From Undaria pinnatifida (lineage: Eukaryota > Sar > Phaeophyceae > Laminariales > Alariaceae), in the NCBI GenBank assembly GCA_012845835.1, contig JABAKD010000025.1, forward strand, positions 28,961,761 through 29,025,760: DNA of 64,000 bases, in the 5' to 3' direction. Numbering within the stretch: position 1 is the first letter of the stretch; the number at the start of each line of letters is the position of its first letter. The notes below the pieces were generated by a model. The model was not told the origin of the DNA. It did not search any database and was given only the letters and a program-made list of their open reading frames with translations. This document shows positions 21,897 through 33,165 of the stretch, in pieces. Both the position numbers and the translations under genes were made by a program.

Positions 21897-24800
21897 TGGC
21901 TGAACTGGGGAACGAGAATCCTGCGGTCAACCCATCTTAGGATGGATCGCAGGAGGTTGGCGAGAGGATGGGTTCCTTAGAGACACAGTTGTCTGAGCTT
22001 GCGACTCTAGTGTCATCTCAGCAAGATCTACTTAAGTCGCTCGTTGAGATGCAGCAAGGAAAGGAAGTGGAGCCCTCTGATTCTGAGCGTGTTGCACCTA
22101 GAAACACCGGACTAGAGGCTGGTGCGCACCAATCGGGTGCCACCGGCGGGGCCGCGGGAAGTACGGGCGGCGATGCCCAAGGCTTTGGCGTGTTCCGCAT
22201 GCAGGCTGGGAGTAGGAGTGTTAGCTCAGGCTTGAACCCCCATGTATCTGCTGAAAATCGTTCCTCTGTTCCTGCAGTAAAATTTGGTTCGATTCACGGG
22301 ACTGTCGGTAGGGCTGCTGTAGGTAGCCAGCCCGCTGTTCCGCTCGGTCCTTCTATGTCGAGTGAGTGGTGGGGAAACGTCGCCAGCAGAAACACACTGA
22401 TTCCTGGGGCTGACATTACTGACACAGGAAAGAAGTTGGGTAGGGGTCCTTTTAAAGTTCCCAAAGCTCCTGTTTTTGACGGCAGCGACGTGTCGTACCC
22501 CTCATGGTCGCAGAACTTTCTGCTGAGTGCCCGACACAACAACATCTATGAGGCGTTTGTTTCCGAGATTGAGATTCCGATTGCAGACATTGGTTTTGAC
22601 TTAACCCCCTGGGTAGAGAAGGGTTTCAATGTGGGTGTGATTCGTCAGGCTGAGATGGCTTGGTGGTTTCTGTTCGACTGCTTGAAGAAGGATAGTCTGA
22701 AAACCATGGCTAGGCGCACTGGTTCCCCCAGCAAGGCGTTTCGTGTGCTAAATGATCAGTTTCTGCCGTTGAGCCAGAGTCAGATTCGTGTGCAGGAGGA
22801 GAAACTGGAGTCACTGCGCATGCGTTCGAACGAAAATCCCGCAACCTTCGTTGCATCCATGAGAGAGACGCTTGGTGTTCTGCAAATGCTTGAAGTCAAG
22901 CATGATGACAGGGAGGTGTGCAATCTGATGCTTGGAGGGCTGTCGCACGAGTATAAGACTTTGCGTGAGACTCTTGTAGTGTTCTGTCCGAATGACCCAT
23001 CGTTCATCGAGACTAAAGTGCGTGAGCGTTACCTAGACTTGCAGGCACAGGGTGGTTCGAAGAAGCACAGTAGTGTTGCTCTGGTGTCTAGGGCTGAGAG
23101 GAAGAGTAGCAAGAAGCACAACAACAAGCCGAAGTCTACCTCCGAGTCTGATTCGTCCAAGAAAAGGACCTTTCAGGGGAAGTGTTTCAAGTGTGGGGAG
23201 AAGGGTCACTTGAGAAAGGACTGCCTGGCTCGCATCATCGCTCATCCCACACAGACTGGGAAATCCGAGGCCGACGAGGACGAGAGCGTTGATAAGTCTC
23301 ACGTTTCTGTTTTGGAGTGTCTGCTAGCACGCCGGAATTATGTGATTGTGCAGGCATGTGAAGAGTTGGGCAGTATGATATATGATGTTTCTGGTTTGAA
23401 GTGTCTGCTAACATCACGAGATGATATGATTTTGAGCGCTGTCAACAAGGATATGATTATGAACGCTGTTAACAAGTCTAAATATTTCGAGGATTGGTAT
23501 GCGGACACGGGCACTGCTTTTCACATGACAGATTCTCTCGCTTTGCATGAAGGATTTGAAGCCTTGCCAGAAGAACGTTAACGGGATTGGTGGCGTGTCT
23601 TGTGAGGTAGAATTCTCTGGAACACTGGAGTTGGTGTTTGTGACTGCTGACAACGAGTTTTCAGTAGAGCTGAAGAACGTGTTGTATTCCCCCAACTTGG
23701 AATACAACCTCTTTTCTCCATGCGCAGAGCTTGATGGCGAGTCATGGAATGGTCTTGGTGGTCCTGATGGTGTTATTACTGCTTTTCAAGGACAAGTCAC
23801 TTTTCAGGATTTCGATGGCATGCTGATTGCGACTGCGTATCTTCTAGGAGAAGATTCTATTGGTACTGTTGGCTGCCCTCACTCCATCAAACCCCAAGCA
23901 TGAAATCAAGATGGATGTGAACGAGTTCCACAACATTTGCGCTCATTCGCACGACGGATTGCTTCGTACTACTGCAAAGCGACTAGGTACCGAGTTGGTA
24001 GGTGACATGCATCCTTGGACGGGATGTTCAATGTCGAAGGCTATTAGGAAAGGAATTCCTCATGAAACTAAACGTAGATCAGATAAAAAGCTGGGCAGAG
24101 TTTTTGTTGACCTGGGAGGGAGGAATGACGTTGCGTCCGTAGGGGGTAACATTACCCCATCATTGTGAAGGATGATTTCACAAGGCGTGCATGGGTGTAT
24201 TTCCTGAGAAATAAATCAGACGCTGGCAGTGCTTTCCGAAGTTTTCTTGCGAGTGTGCGTGCTAATGGGATCCCATCATTGGTTGAGATTGTTAGATCTG
24301 CCAATGGAGGGGAGTTTTTCGGGGGGGAATTCGCATCTGTGTGCAATGAGCTTTTGATAAAACAAGAGTTCAATCCGGCTAATAGTCCGCAACATTATGG
24401 TGTTGCAGAGCGTGGGTTGAGATTGATTGAGGAGGCCGCGATGGCGGCTCGTATTCAGGCGAAAGTTCTTTTTGGGCATGTGCAGCTACGAAAGACGACA
24501 AACTCTGGGCTGAAGCTATGCACTGGGCTTACGAAGCAATGAACCACACCGCATGTTCTGCTAACCCTGACTCTTAAGTCACCGTATGAGATGTGGTATG
24601 GAGAACCTCGTCCTGCTAGACCGTAGCCGTTTTAAAAACCGGCGTACTGCAGGTGGTAGTGACCGTCGAACCTGTTACCGAAGGGTGAGAGTTGTTTTCA
24701 TGCCGGTCCTTCGAGAGACCACCCCCGTGATTGTCATAGAGCACTTACGAGGAATGGGATTGTTCAGGAAACGAGAGGTGTGACGTGGGAGGTGTTGCCG

Positions 24801-24945
24801 TCACAGCTCCCTCCACTGCAACCTTCCTTGCGGATAGAGGCCGCAGAGGAGGGAGGGGGGGAAAGTGATGACGATGTAGAAGCCGAGGTATGGTCGATTG
24901 TTGGGAGAGGAGTTGCCCACACACTTTTAAGACGTGATGTAACGG
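21897..24945 (+). pseudogene. Copia-2b gag-protease-integrase, broken
   Basis: The ancestral ATG is at 21897 (compare 42916), but this frame stops within 15 codons; the main frame, 21968-23581, carries Gag, a CCHC knuckle (CFKCGEKGHLRKDC, from 23183) and protease DTGTAFH at about 23504. Further frameshifts near 23560, 23890, 24150, 24490 and 24570 divide the rest. Integrase is recognisable: GCSMSKAIRKG, VFVDLGG, then SANGGEF, where the second catalytic Asp codon has become GCC (24300-24302), while the Glu codon GAG survives at 24408-24410. It is dead, but informative for restoring homology with Copia-2a. Confidence 0.9.
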
Positions 24946-25232
24946 CTATGTGCTTACATTTCCATAACAAGTTCGAATAATATTGTCGAAAAATGTCCCA
25001 CGTGCAGTAGATCCGCTCGTAGACCACGAAGATACCAAAACCCAAACCAAAGATACTCAAGATATCACAGCCTGAACCGAAGATAGAAGATAAACCCGAC
25101 GATACAACAAGAGACCCATAGATACACCCTCGGCGATGCCCACACGATCGAAGAAGATGCCAAACGCGGTACTCGAATATTCCCGAGTGCCCACTCAGCA
25201 GCGTCCACGCGAAATCTGCCGATTTATTAGGA
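24946..25232. other. No gene seen
   Basis: Contains a short degenerate run of AAGATA/AAACCC phrases at 25035-25105. The last 22 bases before the foldback element resemble the start of repeat E. Confidence 0.4.
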
Positions 25233-27141
25233 CCTTCGGGCGCGGTCTCCTGCACTACTTGCATTTTGCGTGGAAGCTCGTGAAAGTTTCCGTGGAAGCT
25301 TAAGCTTTCACCGCTCCCATGGAAGCTTCCATGGAAGATATGGAAGCTATGGGAGCTTCCATGGAAGCTTCCATGGAAGCAATGCAAGCGGTGGAAGCTT
25401 GCATGGAGGCTTCCATGGAAGCTTCTATAGCTTCCCTGAAAGCTTTCATGGAAGCTTCCATGGACGCTTCTGTGGAAGATTCCATGGAAGATATGGAAGA
25501 TATGAAAGCTTCCACGGAAGAAACTTCCACGGGAGCTTCCACACGAAAGCTTCCATGGAAGTAACTTCCACGAAAGCTTCTATGGAAGCTTTCATGGAAG
25601 TAATAGAAGCTTTCGTGGAAGTTATGGAAGCTTTCACGGAAGCAACTTCCACGGAAGCTTTCATGGAAGCTTTCGTGGAAGTAATGGAAGCTTTCGCGGA
25701 AGTTATGGAACCTTTCACGGAAATAACTTCCACGGAAGCTGTCGTGGAAGCTTTCACGGAAGTAACTTCCACGGAAGCTTTCATGGAAGCTTTCATGGAA
25801 GTAATGGAAGCTTTTGCGGAAGTTATGGAAGCTTTCACTGAAGTAACTTTCACGGAAGCTTTCGTGGAAGCTTCCGTGGAAGCTTCCATGGAAGATATGG
25901 AAGATATGAAAGCTTCCACGGAAGCAACTTCCACGGGAGCTTCCACGAAAGCTTCCATGAAAGCTTCCATGGAGTAATGGAAGTTTTCGTGGAAGTTATG
26001 GAAGCTTTTACGGTAGTAACTTCCACGGAAGCTTTGATGGAAGCTTTGATGAAAGTAATGGAAGCTTTCGCGGAAGTTATGGAGGCTTTCACGGAAGTAA
26101 CTTCCATGAAAGCTTTCGTGGAAGCTTCCGTGGAAGCTTCCATGGAAGGAAGATATGAAAGCTTCCACGGAAGCAACTTGCACGGAAGAAACTTCCACGG
26201 GAGCTTCCACGAACGCTTCCATGGAGGTAACTACCACAAAGCTTCCATGGAAGCTTTCATGGAAGTAATAGAAGCTTTCGCGGAAGTTATGGAAGCTTTG
26301 GCGGAAGTAACTTCCACGGAAGCTTTCATGGAAGCTTTCATGGAAGTAATGAAGCTTTCGCGGACGTTATGGAGGATTTCACGGAAGTAACTTCCACAGC
26401 TTTCGTGGAAGTTGCTTCCGTGGAAGCTTTCGTGAAAGCTTCCGTGGAAGTAGCTTCCGTGGAAGTTTTTATGGAAGCTTCCGTGGAAGCTTTTATGAAA
26501 GTTTCCGTGGAAGTTGTCTCGGTGGAAATTGCTTCCGTGGAAGCTTCCGTGGAAGCTTTCATGGGAGCTTCCGTGGAAGTTGCTTTCGTGAAAGCTTTCA
26601 AGGAAGCTTCCGTGGAAGTTAATTCCGCGGAAGCTTTCGTGAAAGCTTTTGTGAAAGCTTCCGTGGAAGTAGCCTCCGTGGAAGCTTTGATGGATGCTTC
26701 CGTGAAAGTTGCTTCGGTGGAAGCTTCCGTGGAAGCTTTGATGGATGCTTCCGTGAAAGTTGCTTCGGTGGAAGCTTCCGTGGAAGCTTTGATGGATGCT
26801 TCCGTGAAAGTTCCTTCCGTGGAAGCTTCCGTGAAAGCTTTCATGGAAGCTTCCGTGAAAGCTTTCATGGGAGCTTCCGTGAAAGCTTTCACGGAATCTT
26901 CCACGGCATGGAATCGTGGAAGCTTCCGTGGAGCTTCCACACCTCCATGGAAGCTTCCATTGCTTCCACGGAAACTTCCACGCTTCCATGGAAGCTTCCA
27001 TTGCTTCCATGAAAGCTTCCATGGAAGTGACGGAAGCTTCCGTGGAAGTCGTGGAAGCTTCAATATCTTCCACGGAAGCTTCCATGGAAGCTTTCACGAG
27101 CTTCCACCAAAAATGCAGATAGTGCAGGTGGTCTTTCGGGC
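25233..27141. mobile_element. Foldback element FB-1 built of a self-complementary 12-bp satellite
   Basis: The element is 25243-27131 (1889 bp), flanked by CCTTCGGGCG (25233-25242) and CTTTCGGGCG (27132-27141), a 10-bp target duplication with one mismatch. Ends are inverted repeats of about 35 bp sharing CCTGCACTA..TGCATTTT and TGGAAGC. The interior is about 150 units of GGAAGCTTCCAT and variants; this 12-mer array is its own reverse complement, so each strand can pair with itself. Left of about 26400 units mostly read CACGG, to the right mostly CCGTG, so the two halves are inverted arms. Long Met-Glu-Ala-Ser and Gly-Ser-Phe-His frames on both strands result from the 12-bp period. No transposase is encoded. 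Long inverted ends with a 10-bp duplication resemble Mutator-type foldbacks, by inference only. Confidence 0.85.
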
Positions 27142-27505
27142 GTCGATCCCAACTTGTGAGATTATCACCCAACACAGGAGAGTTGACCCCAGAGAAATAT
27201 GTACTATCTGTCCCCCCCTCCGGTCCAAGGTAACAGACCCACCGCCTGTGACCGAGACTGGTGGATCCACGGAGAGAGATAGATAGATAGAGAGAGAGAG
27301 AGAGACGCACACACACACCCGCGGGGTGGCCATTTTCCCTGGACCGACCCACGACGTGAGACCCGGACCGAATACCGACCAAAACCACTGCTGTGCGCGA
27401 TGATATCAAAGTACGCAGCAGTATCCGTTTTACCATCAAGATAAAAATAAAATAGTGGAAACCCCGGCGATGCATCCCGGATGCCCCCTGGCGACTACAG
27501 ACCCT
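27132..27505. repeat. Dispersed repeat E, copy E2 (interrupted by FB-1)
   Basis: Continuation of the repeat that starts at 25221-25242; matches 13083-13445. A GATA/GA microsatellite lies at 27276-27305. Confidence 0.88.
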
Positions 27506-27727
27506 CATAGTCCCCCCCCCCGGATTTTTACCCTCTGCGCCGATGTTCAGCTGTACGTGCGCGGCCCGATTAGGAAGAGCATTAGTTGAATCAACTAAAT
27601 CTTTTTTCCAAGACGAGTTTTGTTTTCAGGATTCCCGGACGAGATCCCGGATCCCAAGATGATTAGTCTTGTTGCTCGCAGGGTCTTACGAGTAGATATT
27701 GATGTCGCGAACGAAGAACGAAGGACC
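27506..27727. other. No gene seen
   Basis: C run at about 27511-27520 and a small palindrome AGTTGAATCAACT at about 27583. Nothing else recognised. Confidence 0.4.
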
Positions 27728-27902
27728 GGGCTCCGAGTAGCCAGGAGAGAGAGCGCGGCTTTGCCCCACCCTCTCTCACTTCTCTCACCCCCTCCTCCAC
27801 TATATTCCGGAGTCTCGGGGTCCGAGTAGCCAGAAGAGAGAGCGCGGCCTTGCCCCACTCTCTCTCACGTCTCTCACCACCACCACCATACTCCGGAGTC
27901 TC
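27728..27902. repeat. Two tandem units of about 87 bp
   Basis: Each unit reads TCCGAGTAGCCAG-AGAGAG, GCGCGGC, TTGCCCCA, CTCTCTCAC and ends CTCCGGAGTCT. A third partial CCGGAGTCT follows. CACTATATTCCGG in the first unit is TATA-like; an LTR fragment is possible. Confidence 0.75.
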
Positions 27903-28013
27903 AACAGTCCGGAGTCTACTGTTCTCTAAGGCTTTTCTCTAGCCACAAAACCGACGTCTTCTGCATAACATCAATCTTCTGCGGTTGTATCACCTGTGGA
28001 TAATTTATCTGCC

Positions 28014-28060
28014 CAATACGGTCTCCTGCACTAGTTGTTTTTGCTAGTAAGTTCAAGAAA
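28014..28060 (+). repeat. Solo left end of the foldback family
   Basis: CGGTCTCCTGCACTA matches the left terminus of FB-1 (25243 on), followed by a diverged TTG-TTTTTG and AAGCTTCC. No matching right end was found downstream, so it is a remnant. Confidence 0.5.
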
Positions 28061-30539
28061 GCTTCCGGTGATCGTATGAGCGAGACTACACCTGGTGCGG
28101 CCGCAACAACTCGAGAGGCGCGAACCCCGACCACCACACAAAACAAAGTCACAGCAGAGCACTGGAAACTATCCCGCGGCCTGCGTACAAAGTATGTTGG
28201 ACAAACTGTGGCATCAGCCTCTTGGTTTAGAAGCGTTTTTCTTCAAGCAAAAAAAAACACATCGGAACAACAAACCATGCGACTTCGCGCAATGACAAAA
28301 CAGCAGAGCTGTAGGAGGCACATCTTAAGCATTCCAGGCAGAGACAACTGGGGCAGCAAAGCGAGCCACGTATGTTTTCATCCTCGGAGGAGCTTCGCCC
28401 CGACGAGTACAGTTAGAGTCGGCCGAGGTTAGGTTCTACCCAAAACCACAATTCTACCAGCCGGTAGTGCACTGACAGGCTGTCAGCTGCTGCGATGCAT
28501 CTGGCACGTGCGAGGTCAACCAACAAACACAAATCGAACCGGATTCCGGCATCAGCACACCCAGAGAGAGATACTGACCGACCATGGGTGGCAGAGCTCT
28601 GCACAGGGGGCCTTCAGGTGATGCCACACGAGGGGGCGGAAGATTCATTGTAGTGATTTTTTGCACGCTGCACTCTACTCTCTCTGCAGGTTGCCGCAGA
28701 GGTTCGAGGCACACAGAGTTACTTGTGAGTGGTCATGCAAAAGGTGAAGGTTGATAGGTCTGACGCATAGTTGAAAAACAAATCTATGCAAGATGCACCA
28801 TGTTCACCTCTACCTAAAACGTCAGCTGTTGCACTGAAGGACAGTAGCTGTGACCGAACCTGCAACGAAACGCCAGCTGTGACGTTGAATACTAAACGAA
28901 AATTCCATCGCAGCAGGCACGAAAGTCATATGGACCAGCGGCGAAAATATGAGAGGCCCATCAGCGGGCAACAAAACTATGAAAGGCCCGCCAGCAGGCA
29001 CGGAAGCCTTACCGGCCAGCCGCATCGAATTAGTTCTTCGTTCTATCTTGTCTGGTGAGGATATTTCATGTTCAATGTGATCGATCGTGTGGGTTATGTT
29101 AGTCTCCGGAGTGTAAGTGCAGTTACTGCGCGGACAAATCCCCTTGTTCCTCAGTGTCGAATTCGGCGGCATAGGATGCCTCCAACCTCTCGCCCCCCAC
29201 CCGCCACCGACGCCGTCATACCAAAAACGAGAACGTGATACCGATGGCAATGGAAACGCTATTCTCTGAAGTATTTTTCCCAAAAACTTTAAAGAAGACA
29301 TCGGTGGAAGATACCCCCATACGGCCCCGGTCGTGAAAGCGGAACATAAGGAGATTTTTTCATCGCCGATTTTCTACACGGCAGCGTCCAAATGTGTTTC
29401 TATCAGACGCCTGGCTCGCACCAGCCACATATCACGGCCGTGTTGTGAACACTGAGACGAGAGTGTGGGTCAGAGCTCCTCACCGGCGCGTCCCATTGAC
29501 ATTCCATAGCGAAGTTGTTCGTTTTGTTCATCGGTGTCTGTCACAGACGAGAAATCTCGCCGTCTCGAACTATCATTTCGCCGATAGTTTCTCAGGCCGA
29601 TTTGGCCCAATGTGTGCCCACCGTGTTTGTTTTTTTTCGCCTTTTGTTTTTCAAGTTTTCGATTTGTTTGTTCAACATCAGTGGCCATGTTTGATCCACG
29701 TCCCCGCTCCGTGGATGATTCAGGTTCCGCTGGAAGGTAACATTCGACGGGGTGACGCGGCGCCGGGCGTTATGCATACATACCCCAACTTAGGTTGTAC
29801 ACATTATTAACAGAGAAGGTATAGGCGCTCCGAGCGCTTAAACTCCCCAGTACAAGCGGCTCGTGTGCCACTCCTAAACCACCCCCGGCGCGCGACTTGT
29901 CGACGGCGAGTGGTGGGTCCGTGGGTAGGGCGCCGCCAAAGGGGGGCTAGACTGAACATCGAATACTACCCATTTAGGTCACAATAGCAGCAATGTATTC
30001 GCTGCCAAACACGCTATCCCCAGAGAGTAACATCCAACCCCTGTCCGCCGGTCCGCCCTTCCCCGCCCCCCGTCCCTCTCCCCAACCGTTCCCTATCCCC
30101 CCGCCCTGGAAATTGTGAGCGTGTTTTTTTCTTGATCGTAGCACTCGCCAGCTGCCTACGATCAACGTTACTTGGCCCCCCACCCCGCCCACACACCCGG
30201 AGGAAGAAGTCCTCCGCACCTCCGATGCTTAATCATCGAAGGTTGGAATTTTGTCAAGCAAGGTCCTAGCTAAGAGGCACCCGTTTCTCACCAAAACGCA
30301 CTGGTTGTGGAAGAACTCCGCCAGCACTCGAGGCATCTGCTTGACAATGCGCCTGAATCCTGGCAAAAGGGAGTAAAAAGCATGGCGGAGACAACGTCGT
30401 CGTCATCTTGACACAAATTTTGCAATCGCCGGTTAAATCGTCCGGGTAATAACGTCACATCTGTGTCTCAGAAACGGCGAGGCGTACGGTCATGTTGTTT
30501 CACGTCGTGTACGAACGCAGTCGGCGAGGTACCAACTGA
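28061..30539. other. No supported gene
   Basis: Overlapping frames on both strands (for example 28771-29058 plus, 28822-29301 minus, 29394-29810 plus) show no domain. At 28930-29005 a 33-bp phrase (CAGCGG..AAAATATGA-AGGCCC) is doubled. Homopolymers and C-rich stretches lie at 30050-30120. Confidence 0.35.
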
Positions 30540-31319
30540 GAATGGCGAATCTACAGAAGGAACAAGAAGTCGTTGCTCAATCAGCTTTACTCTCAATACA
30601 AAGCTTTAGCCTTCGAGCAACCGTGCGCAAGAGGCCTTTCGCGGAACGTTCGGAGCCGATGTCGTCATCGGTATCGCCCAGGGTCGACTTGGCAGCGCTA
30701 ACGACTGAAGAAACCGCTTTGTCAAGAGAAGGAAACTAGGCAATACGTGGAGCAGGCATACCGTGGATCCACGAAATCATTGCTCTCCGCCATCGAACTA
30801 TTCCACAAGAAACATTCGTTGCCGTCATCGTCAACACCCCACAACGTCGGATTATCCCGCGCCTCGGGAGAGCATAACTCGGAGCAGTCCGCCTCCGAAT
30901 GCCCCCGGAAATGGAAACTAAGTTGTGGCGTGTTTTCCGCGAAGGTGCCTGAGACGCACGCGTGGCTTACAGTTAGGCTCCGTTTCGTATGTACTTCAGG
31001 AGAAGCCGTTAAATGTGGGTATACCTTGCCCGTTATAGGCGTCTTATTCTCGTCGACCGTGGCATGCTCGTGTTGAGGACGCCAACAGATATGTCGCATT
31101 CGAGCCGTTCGATAGTTAGTTGACCACGCATGCCGAAGCCAACCCATATCGTGGGTACTGTGGGGGCGTAGGCCAATGTAAAGGAAATCTTCGTCGTCAC
31201 TACGCACGGAACGTCGAACACGTCCAACCCATCCCCAACCCTCGTATCGCAAGTAACGAAGGCCAACGCGCGACCAGATTTACCGACAACGAAGGACTTG
31301 TCTAAATCGGAATAGGACC
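30540..31319. other. Fragmentary open frames, not assignable
   Basis: Plus-strand frames 30542-30739 and 30747-31076 could be one frameshifted coding stretch, since the second is open upstream of its ATG. Minus-strand frame 31033-31326 has ordinary codon content and follows the transposase-like pseudogene. None matches a family I recognise. Confidence 0.3.
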
Positions 31320-31745
31320 GTGTCACCTGTCAACGAAGTGACGAGTTCCCAGCCAGGAGTCGTCGGGATGATGCAAGCCGTAGTGGCATAGAGCACAGCC
31401 CTTGTCGTCGAAGATCAATTCTGGCCGGCTGGCGGGGTCTTCCAAGATGGAGTTCAGGCAACCGGCCACGACTTACATCCCCTCGTGTTCCCACAACGCA
31501 CCCAACCCGGCGATGATGCCGCAGTTCAGAGTCGATATGCATTGCCCGTGCGTGTAACGGATCGAAAACAGCAGCCGGAGCTGTCGTGCTTCGTCGGGCT
31601 GTGGCTCCGCGTGAGATGACGGCAATTCCAGCACCACAGTCGGGTGGGTAAGCGACCAGGACGTGTGTTGCAGCGACGGCAAGGGCACGGAAGAGGACGC
31701 GTCAGTCGTGCCAATAGTCGGTGCAAGAGGGTAGAACACTTGCAT
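31320..31745 (-). pseudogene. Transposase-like remnant (possibly KDZ-type)
   Basis: One minus-strand frame runs from about 31745 to 31330 with only two stops: a TAA where CAA would read through (after ALWEHEGM) and a TGA where TGG would (after FVDR). It contains CGIIAGLGALWEHEG, DPASRPELIFDDKGC and SWLGTRHFVDR. The order Asp-x-x-(A/G)-Cys followed by a Thr/Arg..Phe-Val-Asp-Arg-(Trp)-His block recalls KDZ-superfamily transposases. Both stops look like single transitions, so it was silenced fairly recently or by directed C-to-T change. Family assignment is tentative. Confidence 0.4.
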
Positions 31746-33061
31746 GGTGCGATCGTCAATTGGTGACTCAAATCACACCCGACGTTAGCTACATGGCTCG
31801 ACGTAAACGGCTACTTGGGCGATGAAGTTGGGATTGTATGTTCTTCTGGTTAAACGGTAGGTACGGATGACATGACATTGACCCTCTGCGCCTGCGCAGG
31901 AAATCTCGAACTAATGATGGAATGTACGTGACACTTTCTCCCCAAGGATACCGCCACAAGGCCTTCGTCATTTTGTTTCGGCGCGTGGAGGTCGCCAAAC
32001 GTCGCTTGTACATGTACAACGTCTTAAGTCGTGGGGGGAAGTTGGTAGGCGTGGGGTGTGTGGGTGGTGTTGTTATCGTTGTGCGTGTTCGACGTCCTAA
32101 GGCCGTACAGCCTCCGTTGCATCCCCGACCTTGATTTCTATTCCGCAATGTGGTGCACGTCGTGGACACTTCTACATCGCGGGTTGCAGATGCACCATGC
32201 CCGGCAAAGAACACACGCCCCATTGACCCTCCTCCCGAGGTATGAAGGTGTGGCTAAAGAACGTCGGGGTGGGTGGGTGATGGTTGAGATGATCTTCATT
32301 TGCAAGCACGGCCTTCATCGTACACCGCCTTACACCGTTTTTGAAATAAGCTCAGCCGAGTATATCGTTTTAACCACGCAAAGGCATTCGGGCCACCGTG
32401 GCTTCCTCGCGGCCTCCCCCGCCATCGTACCTCCGTCACTTTTGTTTAGCATTTCCCTAAACACAGAAGAGGACGTGCCAGTATATGTTGGCAGCAGGAA
32501 ACATGATATAGCACGCCGGTGTCAGTACCATGCGATGAGATGGGCACACTACCAATGACGCACGCACTTAGGGCGAACGATGACCAGGTATACACCGTGG
32601 AAAGAGTGGGTCACGCCCTTGCTGTGGCTCGTTGCTGTGTAGCACGTTCACGTGTCATGGTGCTCTTGTCTGAAGCGCCTCTCGGCGCGGAGGATACCAA
32701 CGTCCCCTGGACGATGACGAGGATGGACCCCTGCAGCAATTCCGGCGTTGCCTGTAGGCCATGGCAAGCGGAGAAGCTGTACGGAAGCTTAGAGCTTGGC
32801 GGACGGCTTATTATGCGCTTAAAGGTTCCCGTAAGGAGGGAAACAGGAAGAGAATGACCAGAATCTAAACGGAAAGCAGGAACAGGAAATTCCGTCGATC
32901 GTACCTGGTTGCCCGATGCCCACGGTGACCAGGTATGACTTCGAGGCTACCCTCCATCGCTTCACAGCACTGCTGACAAGAGCAACATGTTCGCTTTCTG
33001 GTACTTGGTTGAAGTAGTTGGTACGCATGGGGGTGATCGGCGGGAGGTAGGGTCACCTTCG
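31746..33061. other. No supported gene
   Basis: Frames on the minus strand at 31789-32223 may be an upstream part of the transposase-like remnant. Plus-strand frame 32058-32558 has no recognisable feature. Confidence 0.3.
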
Positions 33062-33165
33062 GAAGATAGGGGTAACTATTTCTTAATTTAGGTGGTAAAA
33101 GGTAACCAGGTAGAGGTAACTTCGATGCCAATGACCTGGTGAAAGGTAACCAGGTAGACGGACGT
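33062..33165. repeat. Two direct repeats of about 55 bp
   Basis: AAAGGTAACCAGGTAGA occurs twice (about 33108 and 33136), each near GGTAAC/ACCTGG words; the palindromic ACCAGGT/ACCTGGT motif is frequent from 32900 to 33165. Confidence 0.5.

Larger units (their letters stand above)
21380..24945 (+). mobile_element. Copia-2b: 3'-truncated Copia element
   Basis: LTR 21380-21807 plus gag, protease and integrase homologous to Copia-2a (42296-48713). Homology stops at about 24945, in the segment after the integrase core; RT, RNase H and the 3' LTR are absent and unrelated sequence follows. No target duplication can be assigned. Confidence 0.88.

Noticed and set aside
25243-27131. CRISPR array interpretation of the regular repeats
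   Set aside because: There are no unique spacers; the units are contiguous 12-mers in a eukaryotic context with no cas genes.
25270-27508. Long open frames on both strands (up to about 425 codons) with Met-Glu-Ala-Ser or Gly-Ser-Phe-His repeats
   Set aside because: A 12-bp self-complementary repeat without stop codons gives open frames on both strands automatically; composition follows the unit and there is no start or domain context.
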